Of a stretch of DNA of 64,000 bases, positions 17,089-25,070 are shown one piece after another. This stretch comes from an uncultured Gammaproteobacteria bacterium (GTDB lineage: Bacteria; Pseudomonadota; Gammaproteobacteria; Pseudomonadales; Azotimanducaceae). Both the position numbers and the translations under genes were made by a program. The notes beneath the pieces are model-generated. The model saw only the letters and a list, made by a program, of their open reading frames with translations. It had not been told where the DNA came from and did not search any database. The first letter of the stretch is position 1. Every line of letters starts with the position of its first letter. The stretch spans positions 115,823-179,822 of the forward strand of contig CAJWQG010000001.1 in the NCBI GenBank assembly GCA_913045175.1, given 5' to 3'.

Positions 17089-18108
17089 ATGATTTATGGC
17101 AACGTAGAGCTGCACAACATCGACGAAGTCGTGGACGTTGGCGAGTCCGTCAGGCTTCAAAGAGTGCAGGAAGCAGTCCGACTGAAACTGAATGTAAATG
17201 CCCAGGAGAAAGTGCTCAGCCCAGCCAATGCGGAGATTCGATTTGTTTGTGAGGGGCCTTCCGTTCGTATGACCCTGTCTTCTGAAGGGGAAACGGATGC
17301 GGCGATATTCTATGGTCCTTTTCAGGGTAAACAGGCGCTGGTTATTGGCGCAGAGCCCCAGGTTGTCGAGCTACCCGCTCAGGCTGACCGGCTTGCCCGA
17401 ATGCCCGAGGAACACGGCAAGGGCATGGCCTTTTCACCGAAAGTCTGTCGCATCATGCTGCGCGGCGCGCCACTGCGAATTCATAAGATCAAAGGGGATG
17501 TCAGACCCCCGACAGCCGGGGAAGTGCCCGCGCTCAGGTACCTTGCTTACGGGACGTCAATCACTCACGGCAATGCGGCAACAGGCCCGCATCTGACCTA
17601 TGTCGCTCAGGTCGCCCGCCGGTTAAACGCCGACCTTCTCAATCTCGGACTGGGCGGGGCGGCACATTGCGAGTTTGAAATCTCGGATTACATCGCCGCC
17701 AGGAAGGACTGGCACTTTGCAACCCTGGAGCTCTCCGTCAACATGGTTGGCGCAGTCTTTTCTCTGGATGATTTCTATGAACGGGCGTCGTACATGGTGA
17801 ACACGGTCGCAGGATCGGACACCTCACGCCCGGTGGCGTGCATCACCATTTATCCGCACCATCGCGATATTGATGATTCGTTCAATAAAGCGGATCAGAA
17901 GGGGCGCCCGGAAGAATACCGGCAGAAACTGCGGGACGCAGTTGCAGCCTGTCCGCACCCCAATGTTCATCTTTTCGAAGGCTCCGATATTCTCCAGGAC
18001 ATCGGCGATTTGACCAGCGACCTGCTCCATCCCGCGGATAACGGCATGATCCAAATGGGAGAAAACCTTGCCCGGAAATTGAGACCGCTTATAGAGCGCC
18101 TTGAATGA
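17089..18108 (+). CDS. SGNH/GDSL-family hydrolase (carbohydrate-esterase-like)
   Basis: A 339-aa protein with an N-terminal beta-sandwich (about 1-145) and a C-terminal SGNH domain. Block I is YLAYGTSITHG with Ser157 as nucleophile, the Gly block is NLGLGGAAHCE, the Asn block is ELSVNMVG, and block V is DLLHPADNG with the catalytic Asp/His. This two-domain layout resembles GDSL-like acetylesterases acting on sugars. There is no signal peptide, so it probably acts in the cytoplasm on imported material. GAGG 8 nt upstream supports the start. It ends 11 nt from the convergent nucleotidyltransferase-like fragment. Confidence 0.82.
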   Translation: MIYGNVELHNIDEVVDVGESVRLQRVQEAVRLKLNVNAQEKVLSPANAEIRFVCEGPSVRMTLSSEGETDAAIFYGPFQGKQALVIGAEPQVVELPAQADRLARMPEEHGKGMAFSPKVCRIMLRGAPLRIHKIKGDVRPPTAGEVPALRYLAYGTSITHGNAATGPHLTYVAQVARRLNADLLNLGLGGAAHCEFEISDYIAARKDWHFATLELSVNMVGAVFSLDDFYERASYMVNTVAGSDTSRPVACITIYPHHRDIDDSFNKADQKGRPEEYRQKLRDAVAACPHPNVHLFEGSDILQDIGDLTSDLLHPADNGMIQMGENLARKLRPLIERLE

Positions 18109-18118
18109 GGAGCGGTCT

Positions 18119-18586
18119 TTATTCTCGCTGCTGGATCAGATTATCCAGCGCGACTGTGCGTTCGTTATCCTCACCCATCATCTCAACTATCCAACCCCGA
18201 ATATAGACGAGATCAAGGTCGTCACCCTGTACCTCGATCAGCTTCTCGACGTCCAGGAGATCCTTGGGCCTAAAAAACATGAGCTTGAAAACAGCGATTG
18301 ATTCTGCGGACAAATAAGCTGCCTCGCCAAGTGCACTTTTTACCCGTACGGTTTTCTGCATCGCTTCCCAGGAAAACGGAATACTTGGCGTAAAAAGGTC
18401 AATGCGCAAACCGGAATGCCAACCGATAATTACGTCTCCCTGTCGATCTCCACCCGAATGGTGATGGCTGCGAGATTTTGGGAAACAACGCTGCGGCGAA
18501 GGTTCTGCCGCAACTGTTGACCGCCCTACGGTAAGAGCACCACAAAATCTCGAGCCAATCTGGGAAACAGGAGTTGTGATAACCAC
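18119..18586 (-). pseudogene. Nucleotidyltransferase-like (DUF6036/AbiEii-type) C-terminal fragment
   Basis: The last ~95 residues, from GLRIDLFTPSIPFSW to the end, match the C-terminus of a widespread nucleotidyltransferase-like family often found as toxin or defence partner (AESIAVFKLMFFRPKDLLDVEKLIEVQG, RGWIVEMMGED). The N-terminal domain with the GS...DxD nucleotidyltransferase motif is missing. The ~60 residues ahead are low-complexity and unrelated. No partner antitoxin is seen. It is best read as a truncated gene, although a rearranged but expressed protein cannot be excluded. Confidence 0.6.
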
Positions 18587-18665
18587 CTTTTTGGGGCGTT
18601 TGATCTGGTTATCGGCAACGAGCGAACGGAAGCGAGTGACGCAAAGAGCGCCGGGGCCTTATCTA

Positions 18666-19670
18666 TCAGTGCGCATGGATCGATAACACCGCGGGCAAAT
18701 CAGACACCAATTGATCCCATATCCCGGATGGGCTTACTGACCATACCTCACCATTGTCGCTACCTAACAGTACACCTCCGGCTAATTCAGGATTGGGTAT
18801 TAGCGTAGAGAAGTTTACCGGTGAAGGCGTATGTGACACGTCGCACAATGACTGCCAATTTTCGCCCTGATCCAAAGATTGAAAAAGCATTGCCTGGGCA
18901 CCGCCATCATCCTGATAGCGAGAACCAGGTGTGGGCACGCTCGCCACCGTAAGCGCGTACGGTGGTCGTGAATCAATACACATCGGTCGCGCATAGCGAG
19001 GTGTCACGCCCCGCCAGACATAAGACCAATGGGCGCCTGCATCGGTTGAGCGAAACACTCCCGCATTGCCTTCCACCATTTCGGCGAGACCATCGAAGCG
19101 CCCATAGCCGGTCGAGACAAACAGTGTGTCTGGATCATCGGGTTGAGCAACCATCGTATGAATGTCAGGGTTATCGCCTGGCAAGCCCAAAGTCCACACC
19201 GCACCCCCGTCAGCGCTGTGCATAATGCCACCCACTTCGACGCCAACCCAAAGTCGACTTGGGTCACTCGCATGAGTAACGATTGCGCACGCCTGAGCAG
19301 GTCGGGGCGGGTCCGAAGGTAAACACCAGATCTCTGCCTCGGGAGATGCGGTAAAAGACTCGAAACCCTGCCAACTCAGCCCCTCATCGGTACTTTTAAA
19401 AACAGCGGCAGGTGCGGTACCGGCAATAAGATCATTGACTGCAGTCCTTTTTATCTGGCGTACCCCGTACTCCTGCAGGCCGCTTAAAGACCAATGCAAA
19501 CCCGCGGCATCAGCGCGGTATACACCGGCCCTTGTACCTGCGAGCAAGCCATCGCTGGTCGCAATGATTGTTTTCACGCCGCGACACGCTAACACTAACT
19601 TTGGGTCCGCGCCGTCTAATCGCCCGTCTACTGAATAGATGCCGTGGCTTGTACCAATTGTTAGTTTCAA
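18666..19670 (-). CDS. BNR/Asp-box beta-propeller protein (sialidase-like fold, photosynthesis-assembly-factor-like)
   Basis: A 334-aa protein made of repeated propeller blades with Asp-box motifs: FKSTDEGLSW, MHSADGGAVW, FRSTDAGAHW and FQSLDQGENW. It lacks a signal peptide and the arginine triad of true sialidases is not evident, so enzymatic sialidase activity is unlikely. Proteins of this type are often annotated as exo-alpha-sialidase or WD40/YVTN-like, and their role is usually unknown. It stands alone between a nucleotidyltransferase fragment and the higBA operon, all on the same strand. Confidence 0.75.
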   Translation of the reverse strand: MKLTIGTSHGIYSVDGRLDGADPKLVLACRGVKTIIATSDGLLAGTRAGVYRADAAGLHWSLSGLQEYGVRQIKRTAVNDLIAGTAPAAVFKSTDEGLSWQGFESFTASPEAEIWCLPSDPPRPAQACAIVTHASDPSRLWVGVEVGGIMHSADGGAVWTLGLPGDNPDIHTMVAQPDDPDTLFVSTGYGRFDGLAEMVEGNAGVFRSTDAGAHWSYVWRGVTPRYARPMCIDSRPPYALTVASVPTPGSRYQDDGGAQAMLFQSLDQGENWQSLCDVSHTPSPVNFSTLIPNPELAGGVLLGSDNGEVWSVSPSGIWDQLVSDLPAVLSIHAH

Positions 19671-19806
19671 ATCACACTTCTCTTCTTAAAGCTACTGCTC
19701 GTAGGAAGGTAGACGTTGGTCTCGTTGGCGTCCGCACGCGAATAGGCGAATAGAACATTCGGATGTTCCGGGGTCTCATTTGCAAGAGTGCATGTCGTTA
19801 GTGTCC

Positions 19807-20112
19807 TTACGCCGTCAGTCTTTCGAAATCCAGCTTCTTCAGTTGACTCAACTTCGAACGTTTCTCAGCGTGATAAAGATCATAGTTGGTTTGCATGTTT
19901 AACCAGCTTTGAGCGGAGCCACCAAGCACCTTTGATAAACGAATGGCCATTTCAGGGCTGATATTGCTCTGGCCGTTTACCAGTCTATTAAAGGTCGGGC
20001 GTGCGACACCCAGCTTGCTAGCTATTTCACTGCGAGAAATCTTGTCTGCATAGGGATCCAGGTAAACCGATTGTATAAATTCACCCGGATGGGGTTGATT
20101 GTGTTGTCTCAT
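19807..20112 (-). CDS. higA: HigA-family antitoxin
   Basis: A 101-aa antidote protein of the HigA/VapI group. An XRE-type helix-turn-helix spans about residues 25-65 (KISRSEIASKLGVARPTFNRLVNGQSNISPEMAIRLSKVLGG), followed by the conserved SAQSWLNMQTNYDLYHAE. The start overlaps the toxin stop (TAATG). The order toxin then antitoxin is characteristic of higBA. The antitoxin is expected to neutralise HigB and repress the operon. Confidence 0.92.
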   Translation of the reverse strand: MRQHNQPHPGEFIQSVYLDPYADKISRSEIASKLGVARPTFNRLVNGQSNISPEMAIRLSKVLGGSAQSWLNMQTNYDLYHAEKRSKLSQLKKLDFERLTA

Positions 20113-20390
20113 TAGTGATGGTCCTCGTAATTGACGATAAATGCATCACCATCTTTGAATTTAAAGGTTACTCTCCAGTTGCCACTGACTTTGATCGACC
20201 ATATTCCAGCTTTCTGACCTTTCAGTTGATGTAAGTTCCAGCCGGGTTTGTTCATGTCGTCGACATCGATAGCAGCGTTGAGCATGGCAAGTTGCATTCT
20301 TAACTTATTTCTATGTTTGGACTGAATTCCACGAGTGGAATTGGAGACAAAAACCTTCTCCAATCCCTTGTGTTTAAAGTCCTTGATCAT
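20112..20390 (-). CDS. higB: HigB-family toxin
   Basis: A 92-aa RelE-superfamily toxin, MIKDFKHKGLEKVF. Family hallmarks are the KHKGLEKVFVSNSTRGIQ start, LHQLKGQKAGIWSIKVSGNWRVTFKF and the C-terminal VNYEDHH. HigB toxins cut mRNA on the translating ribosome. TCCTTGA-type spacing before the ATG leaves a weak ribosome site. Seven-nt direct repeats lie about 10 nt upstream, in the promoter. The gene is complete and intact, so the module is probably active. Confidence 0.92.
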   Translation of the reverse strand: MIKDFKHKGLEKVFVSNSTRGIQSKHRNKLRMQLAMLNAAIDVDDMNKPGWNLHQLKGQKAGIWSIKVSGNWRVTFKFKDGDAFIVNYEDHH

Positions 20391-20400
20391 TCAAGGAGTG

Positions 20401-20414
20401 TAACGCATAACGCA
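20401..20414 (-). promoter_or_regulatory. Tandem TAACGCA repeats in the higBA promoter
   Basis: Two adjacent copies of TAACGCA (20401-20407 and 20408-20414) read as TGCGTTATGCGTTA on the higBA coding strand, 10-25 nt before higB. Position and repetition suggest a HigA or HigBA operator. This is inferred from placement only. Confidence 0.4.
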
Positions 20415-20434
20415 ACGAGCAACAAATCATCTGA

Positions 20435-20515
20435 CGACTGGGCATTCCAGTCACTGCAGTCGAGCAACACATGATCAAAGCGATCGCCCATCTCAGCGAT
20501 CGTCTGGCGGTATAA
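20435..20515 (+). pseudogene. C-terminal remnant of a FecI-type ECF sigma factor
   Basis: Translation of this short open stretch gives RLGIPVTAVEQHMIKAIAHL and then SDRLAV before a TAA. It closely parallels the end of the intact sigma factor at 37.7 kb (RLGISVSAVEKHMIKAIAHL), which is the region 4 helix-turn-helix. The frame is closed by a TGA just upstream and the rest of the gene is missing, replaced by the higBA promoter and genes. No FecR gene follows. It is the scrap of a second FecI-like locus. Confidence 0.65.
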
Positions 20516-20551
20516 TCGCTTGCTGAAAAAGCGAAGCGCCACGTCTATATT

Positions 20552-20621
20552 GGGGTCGGAGTAAAGTGCCGGAGTAAATCTAAAACCTAACTGCTAAGTA
20601 GACGAGATTTACTCCGACCCC
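20552..20621. repeat. REP-like palindrome GGGGTCGGAGTAAA / TTTACTCCGACCCC
   Basis: A perfect 14-bp inverted repeat (20552-20565 and 20608-20621) encloses a second copy of GGAGTAAATCT that can pair alternatively with AGATTTACTCC. The structure resembles REP elements mobilised by REP-associated tyrosine transposases. It lies just upstream of a sulfatase, and a half-copy (GGGGTCGGAGTA, 22276-22287) lies at the 3' end of the same gene in the same orientation. Confidence 0.7.
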
Positions 20622-20641
20622 AGGTTAACTAGGATCTGTCA

Positions 20642-22288
20642 ATGGAAACCAAACCCAACATCATATGGGTCAGTTATGAAGACTGCCTGCCATTGTTTGG
20701 CTGCTATGGCGACAACGTCGCCACGACGCCTAATACCGATAGGCTGGCCTCGGAAGGCTGCATTTACCCCAACGCGTTTTCCTCGGCGCCGATCTGCGCG
20801 CCGGCCCGCGCGGGTGTCATCACGGGGATGTATCCCACCAGCATCGGTGCCCACAACATGCGCATCAGTCAGCCGAGACTGGATGGCGCGGTCCGGCCGA
20901 ATCACTACGACGCGCCCACCCCCCATTTCGTGAAGTGTCTGGGCGAGTATTTCAGACGAGAAGGCTACTACTGTTCGAACAACGCCAAAACAGACTACCA
21001 GTTCACTGCACCGTTTGCGGCATGGGATGATTGTACCGAGGGCGCACACTGGCGCGACCGGCCGGACCCAACCATGTCATTTTTCGCGGTGTTCAACCCC
21101 GAGTACACTCATGAGTCCGGCATGTGGGAGGATATGCGCTCGAGACCCGTTATGGTAGAACCGAAACCGGCGTTCGAGGCACTTACCGACCCGGATTCGG
21201 TTGAGGTACCACCCTATTTTCCGGATACGCCGCGGGTCAGAAAGAGCATCGCCAAAAACTACGACAATATTGCGCAGTGCGATAAGGTGATGGGGCAACT
21301 GCTCGAGCAGCTCGAAGAGGATGGCCTGGTTGATAATACGATCGTCGTGCTTTGGAGTGATCACGGACCGATGCCAAGAGGCAAACGGCATCTCTACGAT
21401 TCAGGCATTCACTCGCCCATGATCGTTCGCTGGCCGGGGCAAATTGACCCGGGCACCACCAACGAACGCCTGGTCAGTACGGTTGATCTTGGCGCCACCA
21501 TGCTGAGCGCCTGCGGCATTACCGTACCACCGCATATGCAGGGCCAGGCATTTCTTGGTGATCAGGAAATGCCTGAACGGCAATACACCTTTGCGTCCTT
21601 GGACCGCAGCGACATGGATCACGAAATGGTCCGGGCGGTGCGCGACAAACGCTATAAGTACATCAAGAACGGGTTTCCTGAGAAACCCTATCTCGTGTGG
21701 AATCGGTTCCGCAATAATCATCCCATCATGCAGGAATGGTACCGCTGCTGGCTCGAAGGCTCGCTCAACGAAACACAGTCCGTCATGTTCGCCGACAAGC
21801 GGCCGGTAGAAGAGCTTTACGATACGAACGCGGACCCCCATGAGATTAACAACCTTGCAGGAGATGACGACCACATCGAAGTGTTGGAGCGTATGCGCAA
21901 GGAACTCGATGCCTGGCAGAAGGAAACCGGGGATCTGGGCCTGATTGAAGAAAGGGTGTTGAAGAATCTTCACTATCCCGACGGAGAAAAGCCGGTGTGC
22001 CGAGAGGCAAGCTGCCTGATGTTCACTGCGGACTCATACGGAGAGGATCGTGCCCCGGATGCGTTCGACCTGCCGCAGCTTCACAAACTACAGCTGTTCA
22101 GCGGAACCCCGGGATGTAGTATCTCCTATACCGTGGATGAGGGAGAAAACGCTTTCTGGCGGATATTCACCACACCCCTTAGTTTGCCCGTTGGTAATAA
22201 TCGCTTGCGCACGGTGGTCTCGCGGATTGGCTACCAAAACAGCGAAGAAAAGGTGTATGAAATAAACGTAGAAGCGGGGTCGGAGTAG
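20642..22288 (+). CDS. Sulfatase, N-sulfoglucosamine sulfohydrolase (sulfamidase)-like, no signal peptide
   Basis: A 548-aa sulfatase, METKPNIIWVSYEDCLPLFG. CAPAR at 52-56 provides the formylglycine Cys52. Features shared with heparan N-sulfatase-like enzymes are the ISYED-type start, NNAKTDYQF in place of GKWH, and WSDHGPMPRGKRHLYDSGIHSPMIVRWPG. About 90 extra C-terminal residues (from CLMFTADSYG) look like a small beta-sandwich, possibly carbohydrate-binding. No leader peptide. The final EAGSE and stop come from a half REP element. It stands alone between two REP-type elements, so it may have been gained as a unit. Substrate specificity is inference. Confidence 0.88.
   Translation: METKPNIIWVSYEDCLPLFGCYGDNVATTPNTDRLASEGCIYPNAFSSAPICAPARAGVITGMYPTSIGAHNMRISQPRLDGAVRPNHYDAPTPHFVKCLGEYFRREGYYCSNNAKTDYQFTAPFAAWDDCTEGAHWRDRPDPTMSFFAVFNPEYTHESGMWEDMRSRPVMVEPKPAFEALTDPDSVEVPPYFPDTPRVRKSIAKNYDNIAQCDKVMGQLLEQLEEDGLVDNTIVVLWSDHGPMPRGKRHLYDSGIHSPMIVRWPGQIDPGTTNERLVSTVDLGATMLSACGITVPPHMQGQAFLGDQEMPERQYTFASLDRSDMDHEMVRAVRDKRYKYIKNGFPEKPYLVWNRFRNNHPIMQEWYRCWLEGSLNETQSVMFADKRPVEELYDTNADPHEINNLAGDDDHIEVLERMRKELDAWQKETGDLGLIEERVLKNLHYPDGEKPVCREASCLMFTADSYGEDRAPDAFDLPQLHKLQLFSGTPGCSISYTVDEGENAFWRIFTTPLSLPVGNNRLRTVVSRIGYQNSEEKVYEINVEAGSE
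22276..22287. repeat. Half-copy of the GGGGTCGGAGTA repeat
   Basis: A 12-nt identical match to the outer arm of the palindrome at 20552, in direct orientation, overlapping the last codons and stop of the sulfatase. Confidence 0.55.
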
Positions 22289-22295
22289 AGCCGCC

Positions 22296-22390
22296 GTCAC
22301 CCTGGGGGTGACCCCTCGTCATCCTGAGCCCTAGGCGAAGGATCTCGCTGTAAGAGACAAGCCAGATCCTTCACTTCGTTCAGGATGGCG
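22296..22390. repeat. Hairpin plus REP-like imperfect palindrome (copy 2)
   Basis: First a short hairpin GTCACCC-TGG-GGGTGAC (22296-22312). Then the larger element: CATCCTGA (22320-22327) pairs with TCAGGATG (22380-22387), and GAAGGATCT (22337-22345) pairs with AGATCCTTC (22364-22372). The core matches copy 1 at 13259-13312. It may end transcription of the sulfatase, although no T-run follows. Confidence 0.65.
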
Positions 22391-22436
22391 GTAAGAATTC
22401 GTTAACACCCATCCTGGACGTTCCTATCAATGGCTA

Positions 22437-22652
22437 TCACTCGAAATTCCGCTCGAGTGAATCCCGCTCCGATACGTTCTTGGTAACTCGACTTCCTTTC
22501 AGGGTAGCCGCTGCTGAACCTGCCTCCCGTTTAACAATGTTGAACTGATTTCCGTAACGAAAAATCTCAACCTAATCGCCGGGTTTGATATCCAATTCTT
22601 CACAACCTGCGACTGGTAACGTTATCTGACGTTTTGAGCTTACTCTCGGCAT
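22437..22652 (-). pseudogene. AbrB/MazE-type antitoxin broken by an in-frame TAG
   Basis: Reading the minus strand gives MPRVSSKRQITLPVAGCEEL then DIKPGD, a TAG, and VEIFRYGNQFNIVKREAG continuing for 44 residues to a TGA. This is the SpoVT-AbrB swapped-hairpin fold, where the position after PGD is normally Glu or another residue (GAG to TAG is one change). No toxin gene is adjacent. The fragment is 71 codons long without other lesions, so the inactivation may be recent. Confidence 0.7.
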
Positions 22653-22759
22653 AGCTCGCCTCTTTATCTTTATATTATCTATAGGTAAAGATACGCGTGG
22701 TGTAGGAAAACCGCCGTCCCAATTGTAAAGCTGGTTTGGGTAATGCCTTTAGCGTGACC

Positions 22760-22765
22760 TATAAT
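22760..22765 (+). promoter_or_regulatory. Probable -10 box of the GAPDH/arsJ operon
   Basis: TATAAT at 22760-22765, 30 nt before the GAPDH ATG. The -35 region is weak (TTTGGG or TGGGTA). No ArsR-type operator or arsR gene is recognised nearby. Confidence 0.4.
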
Positions 22766-22795
22766 CCCTTGTCTTAGCTATTGGGATTACTTGCG

Positions 22796-23803
22796 ATGAT
22801 ATTGCGTATTGGTATCAACGGTTTCGGTCGGATGGGCAGGCTGACCATGCGGGTGCTGTTTGATCGGAGTGACGTTGAGGTTATTCGCATCAACGATCCT
22901 GCCGGCGATGCACAGACATTGGCTCACCTGTTGAACTTCGACTCAGTGCACGGCCGCTGGAAAGAAGAAGCCCAGGCCCGGGATGATGCCATTGTCGTTG
23001 GCGCGAGTCAGATCACCTGTACGCGGAACCAGGCCATCAACGACACGGACTGGTCGGGCTGCGATCTGGTGGTTGAGGCGTCGGGAAAATTCAAAACCAA
23101 AGCTGAACTCGAGGACTATCTGGTTCAGGGCGTTAAGCGCATAGTGGTAACGGCGCCCGTCAAGGAAGCGGGTGTCCTCGATCTTGTTATGGGCATAAAC
23201 CACCAGCTATACGACGGCACTCAGCGACTGGTTACTGCGGCATCCTGCACCACCAACTGCCTGGCGCCTGTCGTCAAAGTCATTCATGAAGCGCTGGAAA
23301 TACGTCATGGTTCTATGACCACCATCCACGACATCACTAACACGCAATCGATTCTTGATACCCCTCATAAGGACTTACGCCGCGCCCGTGCCAGCAGCAT
23401 GAGTCTCATCCCTACGACTACCGGTTCCGCAACAGCTATCACGCATATTTTTCCGGAGCTTCGAGGCAAGTTAAACGGGTATGCCATTCGAGTACCTCTA
23501 GCCAATGCTTCGTTAACGGATTGTGTGTTTGAGGTCGCGCGCGCGACCAGTGTTGAAGAGGTCAACGCGCTGTTGCGTGACGCAGCGGAGGGTGACCTCA
23601 ACGGAATTATGGGATATGAAGAACGGCCCCTGGTCTCTATCGACTATCGTACTGATCCACGCTCCTGTGTGATCGACGCGCTCTCGACCATGGTGATCAA
23701 CGATACGCAGGTTAAGTTGTACGCCTGGTACGACAACGAATGGGGGTATGTGAATCGGGTTGCCGACCTGGTCAATTTGGTTGGGCCGGACGCCATGCAA
23801 TGA
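22796..23803 (+). CDS. ArsJ-associated glyceraldehyde-3-phosphate dehydrogenase
   Basis: A 335-aa GAPDH paralogue. The NAD-binding start is [12 protein letters not shown] and the active site is AASCTTNC with catalytic Cys151, plus His178 in [11 protein letters not shown]. In the known arsenate-resistance pair, this enzyme uses arsenate in place of phosphate to form the unstable 1-arseno-3-phosphoglycerate, which ArsJ exports. Identity rests on the 4-nt ATGA overlap with a downstream ArsJ-type MFS gene, a pairing specific to this route. A GAPDH of central glycolysis would not normally be so coupled. Start ATG 22796 is chosen by homology, and the frame is open 5 codons further. Confidence 0.88.
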   Translation: MILRIGINGFGRMGRLTMRVLFDRSDVEVIRINDPAGDAQTLAHLLNFDSVHGRWKEEAQARDDAIVVGASQITCTRNQAINDTDWSGCDLVVEASGKFKTKAELEDYLVQGVKRIVVTAPVKEAGVLDLVMGINHQLYDGTQRLVTAASCTTNCLAPVVKVIHEALEIRHGSMTTIHDITNTQSILDTPHKDLRRARASSMSLIPTTTGSATAITHIFPELRGKLNGYAIRVPLANASLTDCVFEVARATSVEEVNALLRDAAEGDLNGIMGYEERPLVSIDYRTDPRSCVIDALSTMVINDTQVKLYAWYDNEWGYVNRVADLVNLVGPDAMQ

Positions 23804-25017
23804 GTTCACTGGCGCAGCTCAGCCCCGATGCCCGCCAGTATCTGCTGGTTACCGGTAACTACTGGGCGTTCACGCTCACCGACGGTGCGCTGCGCATGCT
23901 GGTGGTTCTGCACTTTTACTCGCTCGGTTACAGCCCGTTCGAGATTGCCATGCTGTTTCTGTTTTACGAGTTCTTTGGTGTCGTCACCAATCTGATCGGT
24001 GGCTGGCTCGGTGCCCATGCGGGACTTAACCGGTTGATGCACATGGGGCTCGGGTTGCAGGTGGTGGCACTGGCCATGCTGCTGGTGCCTGACTCGCTGC
24101 TGACCGTTGCCTGGGTGATGGCGGCGCAAGCGCTGTCGGGCATTGCCAAGGATCTCAATAAGATGAGCGCCAAGAGCGCTGTAAAACTCCTGGTACCGGA
24201 CGAGGTTCAGGGGCAGCTCTATCGGTGGGTGGCTTTTCTGACGGGATCCAAGAATGCACTCAAAGGTGCCGGATTTTTCATGGGCGGATTACTGCTCACA
24301 TTCCTGGGCTTTAAGACCTCGATTGCCGTCATGGCATTTGGGATGCTCGTGATCTGGATTGCCGCTATTTTCACGCTGAAGCGGGATCTCGGTAAGGCGA
24401 AGAAGAAACCGGCGTTCATCGAGTTGTTCTCTAAGAGTGCCAGGATCAACGCACTATCGGCAGCGCGCCTATGTCTGTTCGGTGCCAGGGATGTCTGGTT
24501 TGTAGTGGCGCTACCGGTCTACCTGGCCTCGGTATTTGGCTGGGATCACTGGGCCGTCGGGGGTTTTCTGGCCCTATGGATCATAGGCTACGGCATCATC
24601 CAGGGATTCGCTCCCTCGATAACCAGACAGGACCGTGGCGTCCCGGATGGTCGGGCTGCTTTTCACTGGGCGTTGCTGCTCGCAGGTATTCCGCTCGGTA
24701 TTGGTTTGTTCTTGTACTTTAGTCCGGTGGTGTTGCTTGGCGGCTTGTTGCTGTTTGGGGTTGTGTTCGCCGTTAATTCCTCGTTACACAGCTACCTGAT
24801 TGTGCGCTATGCCGATGCTGATGGTGTCTCGATGGACGTGGGCTTTTACTACATGGCGAACGCCATGGGTCGACTGATGGGTACCGTTCTGTCGGGCTAT
24901 ATCTACCAGGCCCATGGATTGGCTGCCTGTCTGTTCTTTTCATTCGTGCTGGTCGCGTCCGCAGCTGCTCTTTCGCTTCTATTACCCGCCAACGAGGCCT
25001 CTCCAGAAAGTAGTTAA
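23800..25017 (+). CDS. arsJ: Organoarsenical efflux MFS transporter ArsJ
   Basis: A 405-aa major facilitator protein with about 11-12 hydrophobic segments. It starts [39 protein letters not shown], a characteristic ArsJ opening, and includes the conserved [18 protein letters not shown] loop. It exports 1-arseno-3-phosphoglycerate made by the preceding GAPDH, together removing arsenate. Its ATG overlaps the GAPDH stop, indicating translational coupling. Just downstream lies the truncated 3' end of a ccoN pseudogene on the opposite strand. Confidence 0.9.
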   Translation: MSSLAQLSPDARQYLLVTGNYWAFTLTDGALRMLVVLHFYSLGYSPFEIAMLFLFYEFFGVVTNLIGGWLGAHAGLNRLMHMGLGLQVVALAMLLVPDSLLTVAWVMAAQALSGIAKDLNKMSAKSAVKLLVPDEVQGQLYRWVAFLTGSKNALKGAGFFMGGLLLTFLGFKTSIAVMAFGMLVIWIAAIFTLKRDLGKAKKKPAFIELFSKSARINALSAARLCLFGARDVWFVVALPVYLASVFGWDHWAVGGFLALWIIGYGIIQGFAPSITRQDRGVPDGRAAFHWALLLAGIPLGIGLFLYFSPVVLLGGLLLFGVVFAVNSSLHSYLIVRYADADGVSMDVGFYYMANAMGRLMGTVLSGYIYQAHGLAACLFFSFVLVASAAALSLLLPANEASPESS

Positions 25018-25070
25018 CAAATTGACCTGGCTCAATTCAACATCCAGCACGCCATGGCAGAGTGTGATTA

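Noticed and set aside
18101..18301. 66-codon plus-strand frame after the SGNH hydrolase
   Set aside because: The opposite strand encodes a recognisable nucleotidyltransferase-like C-terminus over the same bases.
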